A stretch of 64,000 nucleotides of DNA from Roseburia rectibacter (GCF_014287515.2 NZ_CP092473.1:3127001-3191000); one strand, 5' to 3'; positions 53,772-63,577 are shown, counted from the first letter of the stretch. Notes: generated by a model not told the origin, from the sequence alone. Numbers and translations: made by a program.

Positions 53772-53794
53772 GTGTAAAAATGTATTTTTCACCC
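53772..53794. repeat. Palindrome, copy 2
   Basis: GTGTAAAAATGTATTTTTCAC, the same element as at 53554 but with one base missing in the left arm and CAC-CC instead of CAC-AC at the right end. It lies 17 bp upstream of the 50-residue gene, between it and sspE. Confidence 0.55.
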
Positions 53795-53841
53795 TATACC
53801 CGTTATCCTGTGCATTTTCTGTTCTAATTGCAAAATTTTAT

Positions 53842-55998
53842 CTAATTTAATAATGTTCCTATCCGGTCTTTAATATCACCCTTTAAAAAATCATATCTTT
53901 CTTTTAAAATATCTTTCACCTGGTTTTCCGGAATATCCGCCCTTGTATATGCTGTAATATGTAATTTTGATTTCGCTTCCGCATTGATCTTTTGCACATA
54001 ATCTTTTAACGATTCATCTGATATTTCCTTGTTTGCCTTTTTTGTGATATATACAAAATTCAAAGGTGAATTGCAGATATTTTTATCAGCATTACGAAGT
54101 GCTGACGTTGACTCCCCCACCTTTTTTACTCTTCCAAGCGGTATAATATGATGTGCTTCAAAACCTCCAGGCTCATCTGAATATGCACTCAAAACCTTAT
54201 CTTCCTCAAACATATCCTTATATGTCTTCGATAACAGATACTGACACATAAACATACGCATCACCTTTTTCGGAATACGTTCTTCATCCGCTTTTTCCAT
54301 AAGCAAAAATTTCTCATCTGAAAAATTCTGTGCATTCATTACATAATCCTTGATCTTTACGATCCATTCAATGTTTTTCTTCCGGTCAGATGCCTGCATT
54401 GTCTTAATCATGGTCTGAAGATGTGCGATCATTTTTGTATTCTGGTCTTTATCATATTCACCGGAAAAAATAGATGCCCAATACCATGCTTCTAAAATAT
54501 TGTGAACAGTCTTATCCTTAAACCACTCATCCTTTAGAAAGACAACTGCAACTAAAACGATCATCAACGAATAATTTATTTCCTGTATATTCCGGATTCC
54601 ACATCTGCCCTGAAAGAAAAACATTGCCCTGTCTATGGCATCACAGACCTTTTTTGCATTACTGTCAATTTCTTCCGGCTCTAACATCAAAATACGTTTC
54701 TTTTTGATATAATCCAGTTTATATTCCTCAGGATCGAATAACTGATTATTACAATATAGACATAGTACATCTAAAAAAACATCTATATACTTTCCTGCTA
54801 TATCATTTTTCTCCTCGTTATAGCAGCCTGTACTGCATGATGCATTATACTTTTTGCTTTGTATTTTATCTCCAATTATGGATACTGCCTGATCTGGTAA
54901 AACCTGTTTATCATAATTTTTTTCTTCCTGAATATAGAAGCACATACGTTTATAAAAATTTTCTTTACTTACCTTTGCAACTCTTGCCATGACCAGGTCA
55001 AACGTATTTAAGCTGACACCTCCACGATTTAGGTTTTCATAAATGTCAATCGCTCTGTCACGCTGCTCTCCCGATACTTCTATTTTATTCAGCGCTACAT
55101 TTTTCACACAGGAATCCAGATAATTTGTCAGACACATCTTCCATACCATCTGTTTTTCATCAATCTTCCTGCAAAATATCGTATAATCTTCTTTTATTTT
55201 TTCACAACTTTCATCATTTTTAAAAATTTCTTCGATAAAATCATCCTTCTGCTGCTTTTCTGTCAGCTTCATAAAATGCTGTTTAATCTCATTTCCTATT
55301 TTTTCTGCAATTTCAGCTGTAATCGTATTATATCTCAGCATAATCTGTGCTCTTTTTGTATTCTCTGGTGCTATCAGCAAATACAACGGAACTAAATATC
55401 CTTTTTTATATGTCAGACAATAGTCATCTAAATGCGTTGATAACTCCTGCTGCGGATTATACGGTTCTCCATCATGATGTAAGAAACCAACAACTTCAAT
55501 AAACTGTAAAATATCTGCGGTCAGAAAATCTGGCTCCACGGAATCAGAAATGCGGAAATTCAAATCATAAACACCAAATAAATCCTGTTCTTCCTTACAT
55601 TTTTCCCATTTTGGAATCCGCAGAAAAAATCTGCGCTTCAATGATTGGGAAATTAATTTCGAAAACATACTGCATTTATCATAAATTACATTTGAGAAAA
55701 CATTTGTAAGTACTGTCATTCGTTGCTGACCATCCAGCAAAAACTCCACTTCACCATCCGCTATATTTAAATCTGTATTTTTTTCTCCCAGTCCGATAGA
55801 TTTTGCCGCATATTCATCCGGCTTTGATTTTAATAACAAAATGCTTCCTATCGGCATTTTTGCTAAAACAGATGCTACTATCTTTCTTTGCGTTTCTTCA
55901 TCTGTCCAGACAAACCCCCTCTGAAAATCCGGCAGCAGCATTTTATCTTCTGCAATTTTTCTGACGATTTCTCCAAAATCCAAACGTTGATTTTCCAT
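53842..55998 (-). CDS. sspE: SspE-type phosphorothioate-sensing nuclease (DUF262-DUF1524)
   Basis: The start ATG at 55996-55998 (MENQRLDFGEIVRK) is used; the frame opens with TTG at 56019. About 718 residues. The N-terminal DUF262 (ParB-like) domain has the FLLDGQQRMTVL motif (DGQQR, residues 89-93) that supports nucleotide hydrolysis. A helical middle follows. The C-terminal DUF1524 HNH nuclease has EAHHIIPLG near residue 613 and NSPLNFVYITKKANK. This matches SspE, which senses phosphorothioate-marked host DNA and attacks unmarked phage DNA. Its start lies 8 bp after the sspA stop. Confidence 0.88.
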   Translation of the reverse strand: MENQRLDFGEIVRKIAEDKMLLPDFQRGFVWTDEETQRKIVASVLAKMPIGSILLLKSKPDEYAAKSIGLGEKNTDLNIADGEVEFLLDGQQRMTVLTNVFSNVIYDKCSMFSKLISQSLKRRFFLRIPKWEKCKEEQDLFGVYDLNFRISDSVEPDFLTADILQFIEVVGFLHHDGEPYNPQQELSTHLDDYCLTYKKGYLVPLYLLIAPENTKRAQIMLRYNTITAEIAEKIGNEIKQHFMKLTEKQQKDDFIEEIFKNDESCEKIKEDYTIFCRKIDEKQMVWKMCLTNYLDSCVKNVALNKIEVSGEQRDRAIDIYENLNRGGVSLNTFDLVMARVAKVSKENFYKRMCFYIQEEKNYDKQVLPDQAVSIIGDKIQSKKYNASCSTGCYNEEKNDIAGKYIDVFLDVLCLYCNNQLFDPEEYKLDYIKKKRILMLEPEEIDSNAKKVCDAIDRAMFFFQGRCGIRNIQEINYSLMIVLVAVVFLKDEWFKDKTVHNILEAWYWASIFSGEYDKDQNTKMIAHLQTMIKTMQASDRKKNIEWIVKIKDYVMNAQNFSDEKFLLMEKADEERIPKKVMRMFMCQYLLSKTYKDMFEEDKVLSAYSDEPGGFEAHHIIPLGRVKKVGESTSALRNADKNICNSPLNFVYITKKANKEISDESLKDYVQKINAEAKSKLHITAYTRADIPENQVKDILKERYDFLKGDIKDRIGTLLN

Positions 55999-56005
55999 TA
56001 TTTCT

Positions 56006-57160
56006 TCATCCTTCCGCAATTTCCTTTATCGCATTAATTAATGCAGCTAACTCACTCTTCTTTGTAAAACGTCCGATTCCCACACGGACTACACCACCAT
56101 ATTTTTCATCTTTCAGATATTTATGGATCAACGGTGCGCATTGATAGCCGGTTCGGACTGCTATATGATAATCTTCGTCAAGTAACATTCCTACTTCATC
56201 TGCACGGTATCCATCTATAGAAAAAGAAACAATTCCCGTGCATTTTTCCTTATCCTTTGGAAAGTATATGAAAACTCCATCTATTTCTTCAAGATGTCTG
56301 CTCAGATGTTCTGCAAGCTCTCTTTCTCTTGTTAATTCCGTTTTTCTGTCACACCCATCTGCCAAGGCTGCATGCAATCCCGCAATCGCAACTATATTCT
56401 GGCTTCCCGGCTCTAACATTCCCGGCATTTGCCCCGGCATATCAGGATTTAATGAATCACTGCCTGTTCCACCCGCAAGAAACGGTTTTAGAGTAATATT
56501 CCCTTTACTGATAAATCCACCGACCCCAAATGGTCCATATAATGTTTTATGTCCAGCAAAAACATAAAAATCAATCCCATTGTCCTTCAGTTTTACAGGT
56601 ACAAGTCCAAGTGCCTGGGAACCATCTACTGCTACAACTGCTCCATACTTCTTTGCATATTCTGTTATCTCATCAATTGGCAGAATATACCCAGTTACAT
56701 TGCTGACATGACTCAAAATAACAACAGTTGGATGTTCTCTCGTAAACTGAAATTTAATCTGTGGAAGATCCATTTCTAATTTGTTTTGATCTAACGCAAG
56801 CTCAATGATTTTAAATCCATATTGTTTCTGATAATAATGCAGTACACGCATCATGGCATTGTGTTCAAACGGGGAAACATAAACTACATCCGTCTGTTTC
56901 CACTCAAGTCCTCCTAAAATCAGGTTACATGCAAACGTAGCAGAGGCTGTAAATACAACCTCTGCTACATCATCTGCTCCTGCAAGCTCTTTAATCTGTT
57001 TTCTCGTGTCTTCGATCAGACCAGATGCGTTTCGTGCAAGCACATAAGAACCCCTGCCCGCATTGACAGCACCAGTTCGTGCTATTTCATCCATTGCCTG
57101 ATATACACATTCTGGTTTTGGAAACGTTGTCGCTGCATTATCAAGATAAATTTCTTCCAT
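56006..57160 (-). CDS. sspA: Cysteine desulfurase SspA (DndA/IscS-like)
   Basis: The ATG at 57158-57160 (MEEIYLDNAATTFPKPE) follows GGGGAG; the frame opens with TTG at 57166. About 384 residues. It is a class V PLP enzyme, with the PLP Lys in YVFAGHKTLYGP (residue 205) and the active-site Cys in RTGYQCAPLIHKYL (residue 341). PLP contacts lie in VAVDGSQALG. It takes sulfur from cysteine and passes it to the PAPS-reductase-like SspD. The gene lies between sspC and sspE. Confidence 0.9.
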   Translation of the reverse strand: MEEIYLDNAATTFPKPECVYQAMDEIARTGAVNAGRGSYVLARNASGLIEDTRKQIKELAGADDVAEVVFTASATFACNLILGGLEWKQTDVVYVSPFEHNAMMRVLHYYQKQYGFKIIELALDQNKLEMDLPQIKFQFTREHPTVVILSHVSNVTGYILPIDEITEYAKKYGAVVAVDGSQALGLVPVKLKDNGIDFYVFAGHKTLYGPFGVGGFISKGNITLKPFLAGGTGSDSLNPDMPGQMPGMLEPGSQNIVAIAGLHAALADGCDRKTELTRERELAEHLSRHLEEIDGVFIYFPKDKEKCTGIVSFSIDGYRADEVGMLLDEDYHIAVRTGYQCAPLIHKYLKDEKYGGVVRVGIGRFTKKSELAALINAIKEIAEG

Positions 57161-57178
57161 CACCAATCTCCCCTTCTC

Positions 57179-60100
57179 TTACTGTAATAATCCTTCTAAA
57201 GTCTGCACAAGCACTGCAACCTTCTGATTCGTTTCAAGCGTATTTCCAAAGTCTTCTAAAGCCTCTTCTAACATATTCTTTAAGTAAAGACTTGTTGTAT
57301 CTGAAATATCCGCATTATAATACTTCTCGATGGCATTGCCATTCTGATCTGTCAATAAAATACGACTGCTGCCTTCTGCATCTTTGTCACATTTCCTGAT
57401 TTTTTCAATTTTAGATTTTACTGTATACAAATTGTCCTGAAATTCTAAAGTATTACTGTCATTCCAGTCCTCTAAATACACTCCTGTTAAAATATAAGTG
57501 AGTGCGGAAACAATTTCTCCCTCATCATTGGTTTCTAATTTCTCCAGATAATTAAAAAACTTACTCTCTGCTGTTGTCAGTACATGAGCCTTTGGTATAT
57601 TATTTTGCGCTAAATACCATTCATGCAGACAGGCTTTTAAACTGACGCTCTGCTCTTTTCCAAATACCTTTTTGATATCTTTTGCAATCTGTTTTTTTAA
57701 TTCGGAAAAAACGTTGTCCAAAATTCTCTTACTTTCTGCCAGATTTTGTACTGTTTTCTCGAAATCTGTATTCCCATAACATGCCGGAATTTTTTCAAAT
57801 AGAAGTTCCCTTGGATTTATCTCTGCTCGCCTAAGTAAATTACGTAATTTTTTTATAGCAGTGCACTGTTTATCTGGTAAATTTAAGGTGATCATCGTAT
57901 ATTGTGGAAGTGACCGATACCATTTTTGCATACTCCCCACAATTTGTATAAATCTACTCTGTCCATCAAAGTTTTCCTCATTACATGCAAAAATCGCTTC
58001 TATTTCTTTTAAATATTTTTCCTTCTCTACTGTCTCTGTCTCCAGATAAAGTGCATAATTCTCCGGGAAATCATTTACATGATTCAAATTTTCTGAGGTA
58101 ATTTCCAATTCTTTTTCCCCGATGTAAATGACTGCTGTCCCTTCAATCTCAGACAATTTTTTTGCTAAAAACAATGGGATTATGCCACGTCTTGCACCAA
58201 ATTTCTCCCCCTGTAACCGCTGATACAGCATCTGAAAAGATCTTTTTTCTCCAGCACATTCCGAAAAAAAATTCTCTATCTCTGAGTCGACTTTCCGACA
58301 TCCTTCATCTGCCCTGGTATGTACAAATGCAGCACGATATACCATTGCTTCCGGCATAGTGCCTTTCTGATATGCAGACAGATCCCCATGTCTTAACAAT
58401 TTATCAATTACCTGATTTCGCGCTCTTAAATATTGTTTACCAATATGTTCAATGTTTAACAACTCATGATTTACACGCGGTGCATATCCATAATATTCTT
58501 TGCAGACAGTACTCAATATCTGATTAAACTCTGCTGCCGTCTTACATTTACGTTTTTCCTTCCCTGCCTGGAATGTTGTAACCTTTCTACCTTCCGGCAG
58601 ATAATAATCTTCCAGATAGATATTAATTTCAAACCTGATATCCTCTGCACACAATTCAAGTTCCTGAATCAGTATCTCATTTTCTTCAATGAATCGTTTA
58701 TCCCCCTTTAACATCATAACCGCCTGATACCTAAGCAGTAATTCCTCTTTATCAAAATTCCGATCCGACACTAACACCAGAACTCTTTTATCCGCAAGTT
58801 TATCCAACTGTTTTTGTATCTTATCTGTCTGAATTTTGTTCTTATCTATTATTACTATGATTTTTCCATCAGAAAACTTTTCATCATACAGATACTTTGT
58901 ACTTTCCAGCGAAATAAAATCTTCCTGAAACATATATTCATACTGAAAATACCGGGTCATTGCGTATTCCTGATTATACTGTTTTGGTACCTCGTACTCT
59001 ACATCTGCAACTTCTGATAAAATCTTGCAAAAATTACAGTGTCCATTCAATTCGTTCACCTTTTTAGCGATTTCTTTTTCCATGTCGACACCAGCATTGC
59101 TGCGAAATGCATAAACACCAACGCTGCTGCGGAACATTAATACACCATCTTTTTTCAGTCTTTCCATCGCAGGATAATATTTTTTCTGTTGCATCCCTAA
59201 TGATAACCAGATCGCACTATCCTGTGCTGGAAGTTCATCTTCTCTGTGAAGCATACGTATCACTGCAATTGCTTTTATGACTGCTTTTTCTTCTTCTGAT
59301 TCCGCTTTCCCCAACGCATACTCTGCTTTCAGCCACTCAGAATGAATCATTGGTGCATCTTCCGTCTCCCGAAACATTGGTTTGAAATAATCGTAGATTT
59401 TGTCAATACCTACCCACACTTCTTTATTTCGTTCCAACAACCAGGATAAACTTCCCTGACCATCATCTGCTAAAAATGTAAATATCGTTCTTTCGTTCTG
59501 CGCAACACGCTCACTAATATGAAGCAGAGCATATGCAGCAAGAGGTGTCAATGGGAAACAACCTTTCGCTACGATCTGATCAAAATCCTGCTTTGAAAAA
59601 AGTTTTTGAAAACATGGAAGCTGATAGGACAATTCCAAAAATTTTCCCTGCTCATTTTCCATAATCTCTTTTTCATATTGTTTTGAAAATACCGGCTCCT
59701 CTTTCTGAATTGAATTAGCGATCAGTTCATAATTATTTTGTGCAGATATCACAAAAGATATCTCTGAAATTCTTCCCTCCACTCCACGAAATGCATTTTT
59801 CATAGAAATGTCTATACTTCTGGTATACTCATGAATACTTTTATGAGCCACCATCGTAAAAAATAGTTTCTGATCAGAACCTTCTGCCAATTCACACATA
59901 TCCTGCAGCGTTTTCATATCCTCTGCAAAACCGGTTTTATCATGTCCCTCGATGTATTTACTGAATTCATCAAAAATAATAAAGATACCTGCATAACCAC
60001 ATTCTTCAGTCAAAATTCTTGTGATCTGCTGATACGACCTAACAGCTTCCGACTGCATCAACGGTAAAAAAGTACTTCCTGCCGTCAGCATTGGATATAC

Positions 60101-60712
60101 ATTTTTAAATAATTCCAATGACTGCTTATTTTTTCTCTTCAATTCCTTTTTTAAATTCTTTTCATCTGTCTGATTTTCTCTCAGATGCTCGCAAAACTTT
60201 TCATAAACATCCGGATATTCCACTTCCCATTTCTCAAGGATTTTTAAAGCCTCCGTAAATGCAGTTTCCGGTGCAATATCTGATAAATTATTTTTTTCCA
60301 ATGCCTCGCGCAGTGCAAATAATAAGATCTGATTCATAGAAAAGCCCGGGATAGAAGAAATAAGTACCGGTAAATATTTTTTATTTTCCTGTTTAATCTT
60401 TGTAACCAGATCTGCCGTCTCTTTATCTGTTACCTGTATTTTATCAAAAACAGTCTGTGGCAGATCGCCGGAAAGAATGGAAAGCAGTACCAGTAATAAA
60501 TGTGATTTTCCCTTTCCATATGGACCGATCAAAACAGTAGCATGCTCCTTTGCCTCTCCCATCACAGCTCTTAAATATCTGTTTAATATCAGCATTGATG
60601 ACCGCGTCGGTATATAATTTTCAATTCTTCCATGATTTCCTATATCAAGCTGCAAATTCACTGCTTTTTGAAAATTACGGTTGATATGTATTAAATTTCT
60701 CCATTGTTCCAT
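57179..60712 (-). CDS. sspC: Large P-loop ATPase SspC
   Basis: 1177 residues. Walker A GPYGKGKSH (residues 63-71) and Walker B IFIIFDEFSKYIEG define an AAA-type ATPase domain. A long helical region and a C-terminal helical bundle follow. This is the architecture of the large ATPase of SspABCD single-strand phosphorothioation, where ATP hydrolysis supports modification with SspB and SspD. The ATG lies 21 bp after the sspB stop. BrxC-like proteins in BREX look similar in outline, but the neighbouring genes fit Ssp and no BREX methylase is present. Confidence 0.85.
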   Translation of the reverse strand: MEQWRNLIHINRNFQKAVNLQLDIGNHGRIENYIPTRSSMLILNRYLRAVMGEAKEHATVLIGPYGKGKSHLLLVLLSILSGDLPQTVFDKIQVTDKETADLVTKIKQENKKYLPVLISSIPGFSMNQILLFALREALEKNNLSDIAPETAFTEALKILEKWEVEYPDVYEKFCEHLRENQTDEKNLKKELKRKNKQSLELFKNVYPMLTAGSTFLPLMQSEAVRSYQQITRILTEECGYAGIFIIFDEFSKYIEGHDKTGFAEDMKTLQDMCELAEGSDQKLFFTMVAHKSIHEYTRSIDISMKNAFRGVEGRISEISFVISAQNNYELIANSIQKEEPVFSKQYEKEIMENEQGKFLELSYQLPCFQKLFSKQDFDQIVAKGCFPLTPLAAYALLHISERVAQNERTIFTFLADDGQGSLSWLLERNKEVWVGIDKIYDYFKPMFRETEDAPMIHSEWLKAEYALGKAESEEEKAVIKAIAVIRMLHREDELPAQDSAIWLSLGMQQKKYYPAMERLKKDGVLMFRSSVGVYAFRSNAGVDMEKEIAKKVNELNGHCNFCKILSEVADVEYEVPKQYNQEYAMTRYFQYEYMFQEDFISLESTKYLYDEKFSDGKIIVIIDKNKIQTDKIQKQLDKLADKRVLVLVSDRNFDKEELLLRYQAVMMLKGDKRFIEENEILIQELELCAEDIRFEINIYLEDYYLPEGRKVTTFQAGKEKRKCKTAAEFNQILSTVCKEYYGYAPRVNHELLNIEHIGKQYLRARNQVIDKLLRHGDLSAYQKGTMPEAMVYRAAFVHTRADEGCRKVDSEIENFFSECAGEKRSFQMLYQRLQGEKFGARRGIIPLFLAKKLSEIEGTAVIYIGEKELEITSENLNHVNDFPENYALYLETETVEKEKYLKEIEAIFACNEENFDGQSRFIQIVGSMQKWYRSLPQYTMITLNLPDKQCTAIKKLRNLLRRAEINPRELLFEKIPACYGNTDFEKTVQNLAESKRILDNVFSELKKQIAKDIKKVFGKEQSVSLKACLHEWYLAQNNIPKAHVLTTAESKFFNYLEKLETNDEGEIVSALTYILTGVYLEDWNDSNTLEFQDNLYTVKSKIEKIRKCDKDAEGSSRILLTDQNGNAIEKYYNADISDTTSLYLKNMLEEALEDFGNTLETNQKVAVLVQTLEGLLQ

Positions 60713-60733
60713 TCCGGCAACTCCTATATGTCT

Positions 60734-61588
60734 TTATCTTTCGTAATAATTTTCTACGATTTTTTCCCCAGTCAGCCCTTTTTGCCAATAAATCATATTC
60801 AGACCTGCTGTACGGTTCATCACAATCTTATCCTTTTCCTCCAAACGTTCTAACATCTCTATCAATGCGGTACGTTTTAACTGCAGTATCTTTCCCGGAC
60901 CATCTATTTCTTTCCATAAATCATCCAGATAAACGGAGGTACGTTTTTTATCTTTATCCACCAGCAAAAACCAAATAATATCCTCTGGTAATTTGTTTAA
61001 ATCCGGTTGTTTTCTGTAATAAATCCCCTCGGTGTGTTTCAATAATCCCAACTTTCCAAATGGACTTGTATTCTTTTCTTCCGGATTTGTCTCTTTTGCA
61101 GGCAGATACATCCGTAAAATTGCGTCACAGTCCGCATAAACAGAACTTTGTGCAATATGGATATCACCATCTAAATCACTAACCAGCGCCTCCATCTCAT
61201 CATAAATCTGCTGTTTTTTGAATTCCTCATAAGAAACTTCATTAAAAAACAAATTCCATGCCGTCGCCAGTTCACGGTTTTTTGCAATTTTGCTATGTAT
61301 TAACCATAATGTAAAATAATCTTCCACGCATGGATCATGTGTAAAGATCAAATTTCCAATATCAGTAAGTGCAGCCCCAGTCTTAGGAGAATCTGTAATC
61401 AGATCTGCCGACTTAAGCCAGTAGCGGATCGACTTTGCCATATTAGGACCTACCCCAAGTGCATCCGCTCCATAATTTTCCGAAAAAACCTTCGGATCAT
61501 AGTACACCTCATATAAACCTTTATTCAGCCATCCTTCACGAAGGATAAAACTTTCATGTCCTTTAAAACGATATTTATTTTTTCCCAC
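60734..61588 (-). CDS. sspB: SspB, DUF4007-type DNA nicking protein
   Basis: 284 residues with a GTG start at 61586-61588 that shares one base with the sspD TAG. The start MGKNKYRFKGHESFILREGW and the ALGVGPNMAKSIRYWL helix match the DUF4007 family, to which SspB belongs. A C-terminal winged-helix-like part (DLWKEIDGPGKILQLKRTAL) follows. SspB nicks one strand at the target motif so that sulfur can be placed. Tight spacing on both sides supports one operon. Confidence 0.85.
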   Translation of the reverse strand: MGKNKYRFKGHESFILREGWLNKGLYEVYYDPKVFSENYGADALGVGPNMAKSIRYWLKSADLITDSPKTGAALTDIGNLIFTHDPCVEDYFTLWLIHSKIAKNRELATAWNLFFNEVSYEEFKKQQIYDEMEALVSDLDGDIHIAQSSVYADCDAILRMYLPAKETNPEEKNTSPFGKLGLLKHTEGIYYRKQPDLNKLPEDIIWFLLVDKDKKRTSVYLDDLWKEIDGPGKILQLKRTALIEMLERLEEKDKIVMNRTAGLNMIYWQKGLTGEKIVENYYER

Positions 61589-63348
61589 TATCCTTTATCC
61601 CCCGTATTTTGTCTTTTGATTGCCAGAACTTTTCTCATATAACATCCTGCCGTAAAATGATTCACACATTCGCCACATCTTTTACACTTTTCATCAGAAA
61701 TATAGTATCCAATCTCGCCATCTTTATTTTCTCTGATAGAAAGTGCATTAAACCTGCATACACTTTCGCATGCCAGACATCCCATACACATCTGATACTT
61801 CGTAAGCTGACATTTGATGCGTTCTTCTGCTGTTTTTAAATCTTTTGCCCCTGCAAGCTGTGTATTTAAAATGGTAACCTTGAGATTAGCCGTTCCAATT
61901 CTTCCCTGCAGTTTCAAAATTATCTGCTCTTTTTTATTAAGTACAAAGACTTCTCCAAGTCTTGTATTTCCCATATCGAAATTCAAATATCCGAATGGAC
62001 GAAAAAGTTCATACAACTGTTCTGAAATTGGGCGTTGTAATTCATAGTTAAAAGTATTTTCTTCTGTGGCACACGGTGTAAATGACACGACTGATTTCTG
62101 CGCATATGCGACACCATTTCCCCCCTGTCGTGCTTTCCAGAATCCATCATCTACATAAACCTCGGCATCCTCTTTTCCGATACTTTTTGCAAAATCAATC
62201 AACATATTTCTAAAATGCTCTGACTGCTCATGCATATGCACCTTAGACAGGAACTCTGACCAGCCACTATTATTAGGGCAACACCAGCATCCAACTCTTG
62301 CATACCCCAGGCGATATGCATCATTAAAATCAATTCCTGTTGTAAGAAGATATAACCAGATATCAAAATCCATCCAGTCGATAATCGGAGATACAATTCT
62401 CTGTTTTGTGATCTTCGGACTGTCAGATTCACGCTCATACTTACTTCTGCTTACCGACTCACTGCGCCGGATTCCGTAAAAAGTCAATATCTGGTTTTTA
62501 TCTCTGTATAATGAACGTATCTTTTTTTGTATCGTTCCTGTTTTAAAAACAGTGCAGCACCAGCGCATCACACGACTCGGCGGACCAACCAGTTTGCACA
62601 GTTCCTCAAAATTCTTTTCTTTATTGCGTGCAGAAATCACTGGCGTCTTTGGATGATTTTTCTTAAATCTTTCCATATAAGTATAAGTAAATGGGAACTC
62701 TAATGTTGTATCCCCAAAAATATGCATGATCTGAGGTGTACTTAACGCCCGTAATACCAGATTAGAAGTTACAGTAGAATCCTTCCCCCCACTAAAAGAA
62801 ACAAACATATCCATCGCACTAAACTCACCCGCTGCTTTTCGTATATAGTTTCCTGCTTCCTGCGTAATATGCTCATACCGCTCTTTATTAGCCTCAGTAA
62901 ATCGTTCTTTCATCTGATCAAAATAGTAATATGTATTCTGTTTGCTATATTTTTCATATTGTCTGCGAACTTCGTCTGCATCTGTTTTTTTTAATTCTTT
63001 TACAGAAAATGCAATCTTTTTTCCATCGACATAATAATGATTTCCAGTTCCATTCCAAACAGACTTTTCTAAAAATTCAAAAGGCTTTTTGAGTATAATC
63101 TCAATCAAAAGCCTTTCTTCCGGAAACACTGGTCTTACATCCGTTGTCAGCTTTTTTGCCTCCATGCCACATCTGCTGCATCTGTTCTCATAAATTGGAA
63201 CATTACATTTTTCACACCAGTAAATGACAGATTGTACATCCGTTCTGCCTCCACAACACTGACACGTACTCGTCTCACACACTGTTCCAAAACATGGAAA
63301 TTTTTCTTTTGTCTTTTCATTTCTATTATGGCAAATATATGTTATCAT
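61588..63348 (-). CDS. sspD: SspD, PAPS-reductase-like sulfur transferase with ferredoxin domain
   Basis: 586 residues. The N-terminal zinc ribbon has Cys pairs (CQCC, YWCEKC, RCSRCG). The PP-loop ATP-pyrophosphatase domain carries SFSGGKDST (residues 186-191 SGGKDS), HIFGDTTLEFP, MRWCCTVFKT, YGIRRSESVSRS and GCWCCPNNSGW, as in DndC-type enzymes. The C-terminal domain has two ferredoxin-like Cys clusters (CMGCLACESVC, then CKRCGECVNHF). This activates the DNA backbone and inserts sulfur. It is the first gene of the operon, 58 nt downstream of the predicted start site. Confidence 0.9.
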   Translation of the reverse strand: MITYICHNRNEKTKEKFPCFGTVCETSTCQCCGGRTDVQSVIYWCEKCNVPIYENRCSRCGMEAKKLTTDVRPVFPEERLLIEIILKKPFEFLEKSVWNGTGNHYYVDGKKIAFSVKELKKTDADEVRRQYEKYSKQNTYYYFDQMKERFTEANKERYEHITQEAGNYIRKAAGEFSAMDMFVSFSGGKDSTVTSNLVLRALSTPQIMHIFGDTTLEFPFTYTYMERFKKNHPKTPVISARNKEKNFEELCKLVGPPSRVMRWCCTVFKTGTIQKKIRSLYRDKNQILTFYGIRRSESVSRSKYERESDSPKITKQRIVSPIIDWMDFDIWLYLLTTGIDFNDAYRLGYARVGCWCCPNNSGWSEFLSKVHMHEQSEHFRNMLIDFAKSIGKEDAEVYVDDGFWKARQGGNGVAYAQKSVVSFTPCATEENTFNYELQRPISEQLYELFRPFGYLNFDMGNTRLGEVFVLNKKEQIILKLQGRIGTANLKVTILNTQLAGAKDLKTAEERIKCQLTKYQMCMGCLACESVCRFNALSIRENKDGEIGYYISDEKCKRCGECVNHFTAGCYMRKVLAIKRQNTGDKG

Positions 63349-63385
63349 AAGTCTTTCTTTATTACTGATATTTTTATAATCTGAT

Positions 63386-63402
63386 TTCTTATTTTTTAAG
63401 AA
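63386..63402. promoter_or_regulatory. Inverted repeat downstream of the ssp promoter
   Basis: TTCTTA-TTTTT-TAAGAA, with the same half-site as the palindrome lying in the promoter spacer. It lies in the leader of sspD, so a bound protein could block elongation or the start site. Confidence 0.5.
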
Positions 63403-63413
63403 TATATAGCTAT

Positions 63414-63442
63414 ATTATATTCTTAGTTAAGAAGAATTTCAA
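63414..63442 (-). promoter_or_regulatory. ssp operon promoter with an operator in its spacer
   Basis: TTGAAA (-35, 63437-63442) and TATAAT (-10, 63414-63419) are 17 bp apart on the minus strand. Nearly the whole spacer is the palindrome TTCTTA-GT-TAAGAA (63420-63433), an ideal place for repression. The 229-bp gap 63349-63577 otherwise holds AT-rich DNA without a gene. Confidence 0.7.
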
Positions 63443-63451
63443 TTATATATT

Positions 63452-63468
63452 ATCTTAATTTAAAAGAT
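63452..63468. promoter_or_regulatory. Third inverted repeat upstream of the ssp promoter
   Basis: ATCTT-AATTTAA-AAGAT, a related but less exact copy of the TCTTA/TAAGA half-sites, about 10 bp above the -35. Together with the two downstream sites it makes a three-operator array. Confidence 0.4.
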
Positions 63469-63577
63469 TTAAGGAACGTTCTCACATTGAAACTGCTGAG
63501 TATGGGAATATATAAATGTGAAGAATATTAACTGGATGGTGTGTGAAAAAAGAAAACATATAACAAGAATCAACACG

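Noticed and set aside
57179..60712. BREX BrxC-like ATPase
   Set aside because: The neighbours are DUF4007, PAPS-reductase-like, desulfurase and DUF262-DUF1524 genes, not BREX methylase, BrxL or PglZ.
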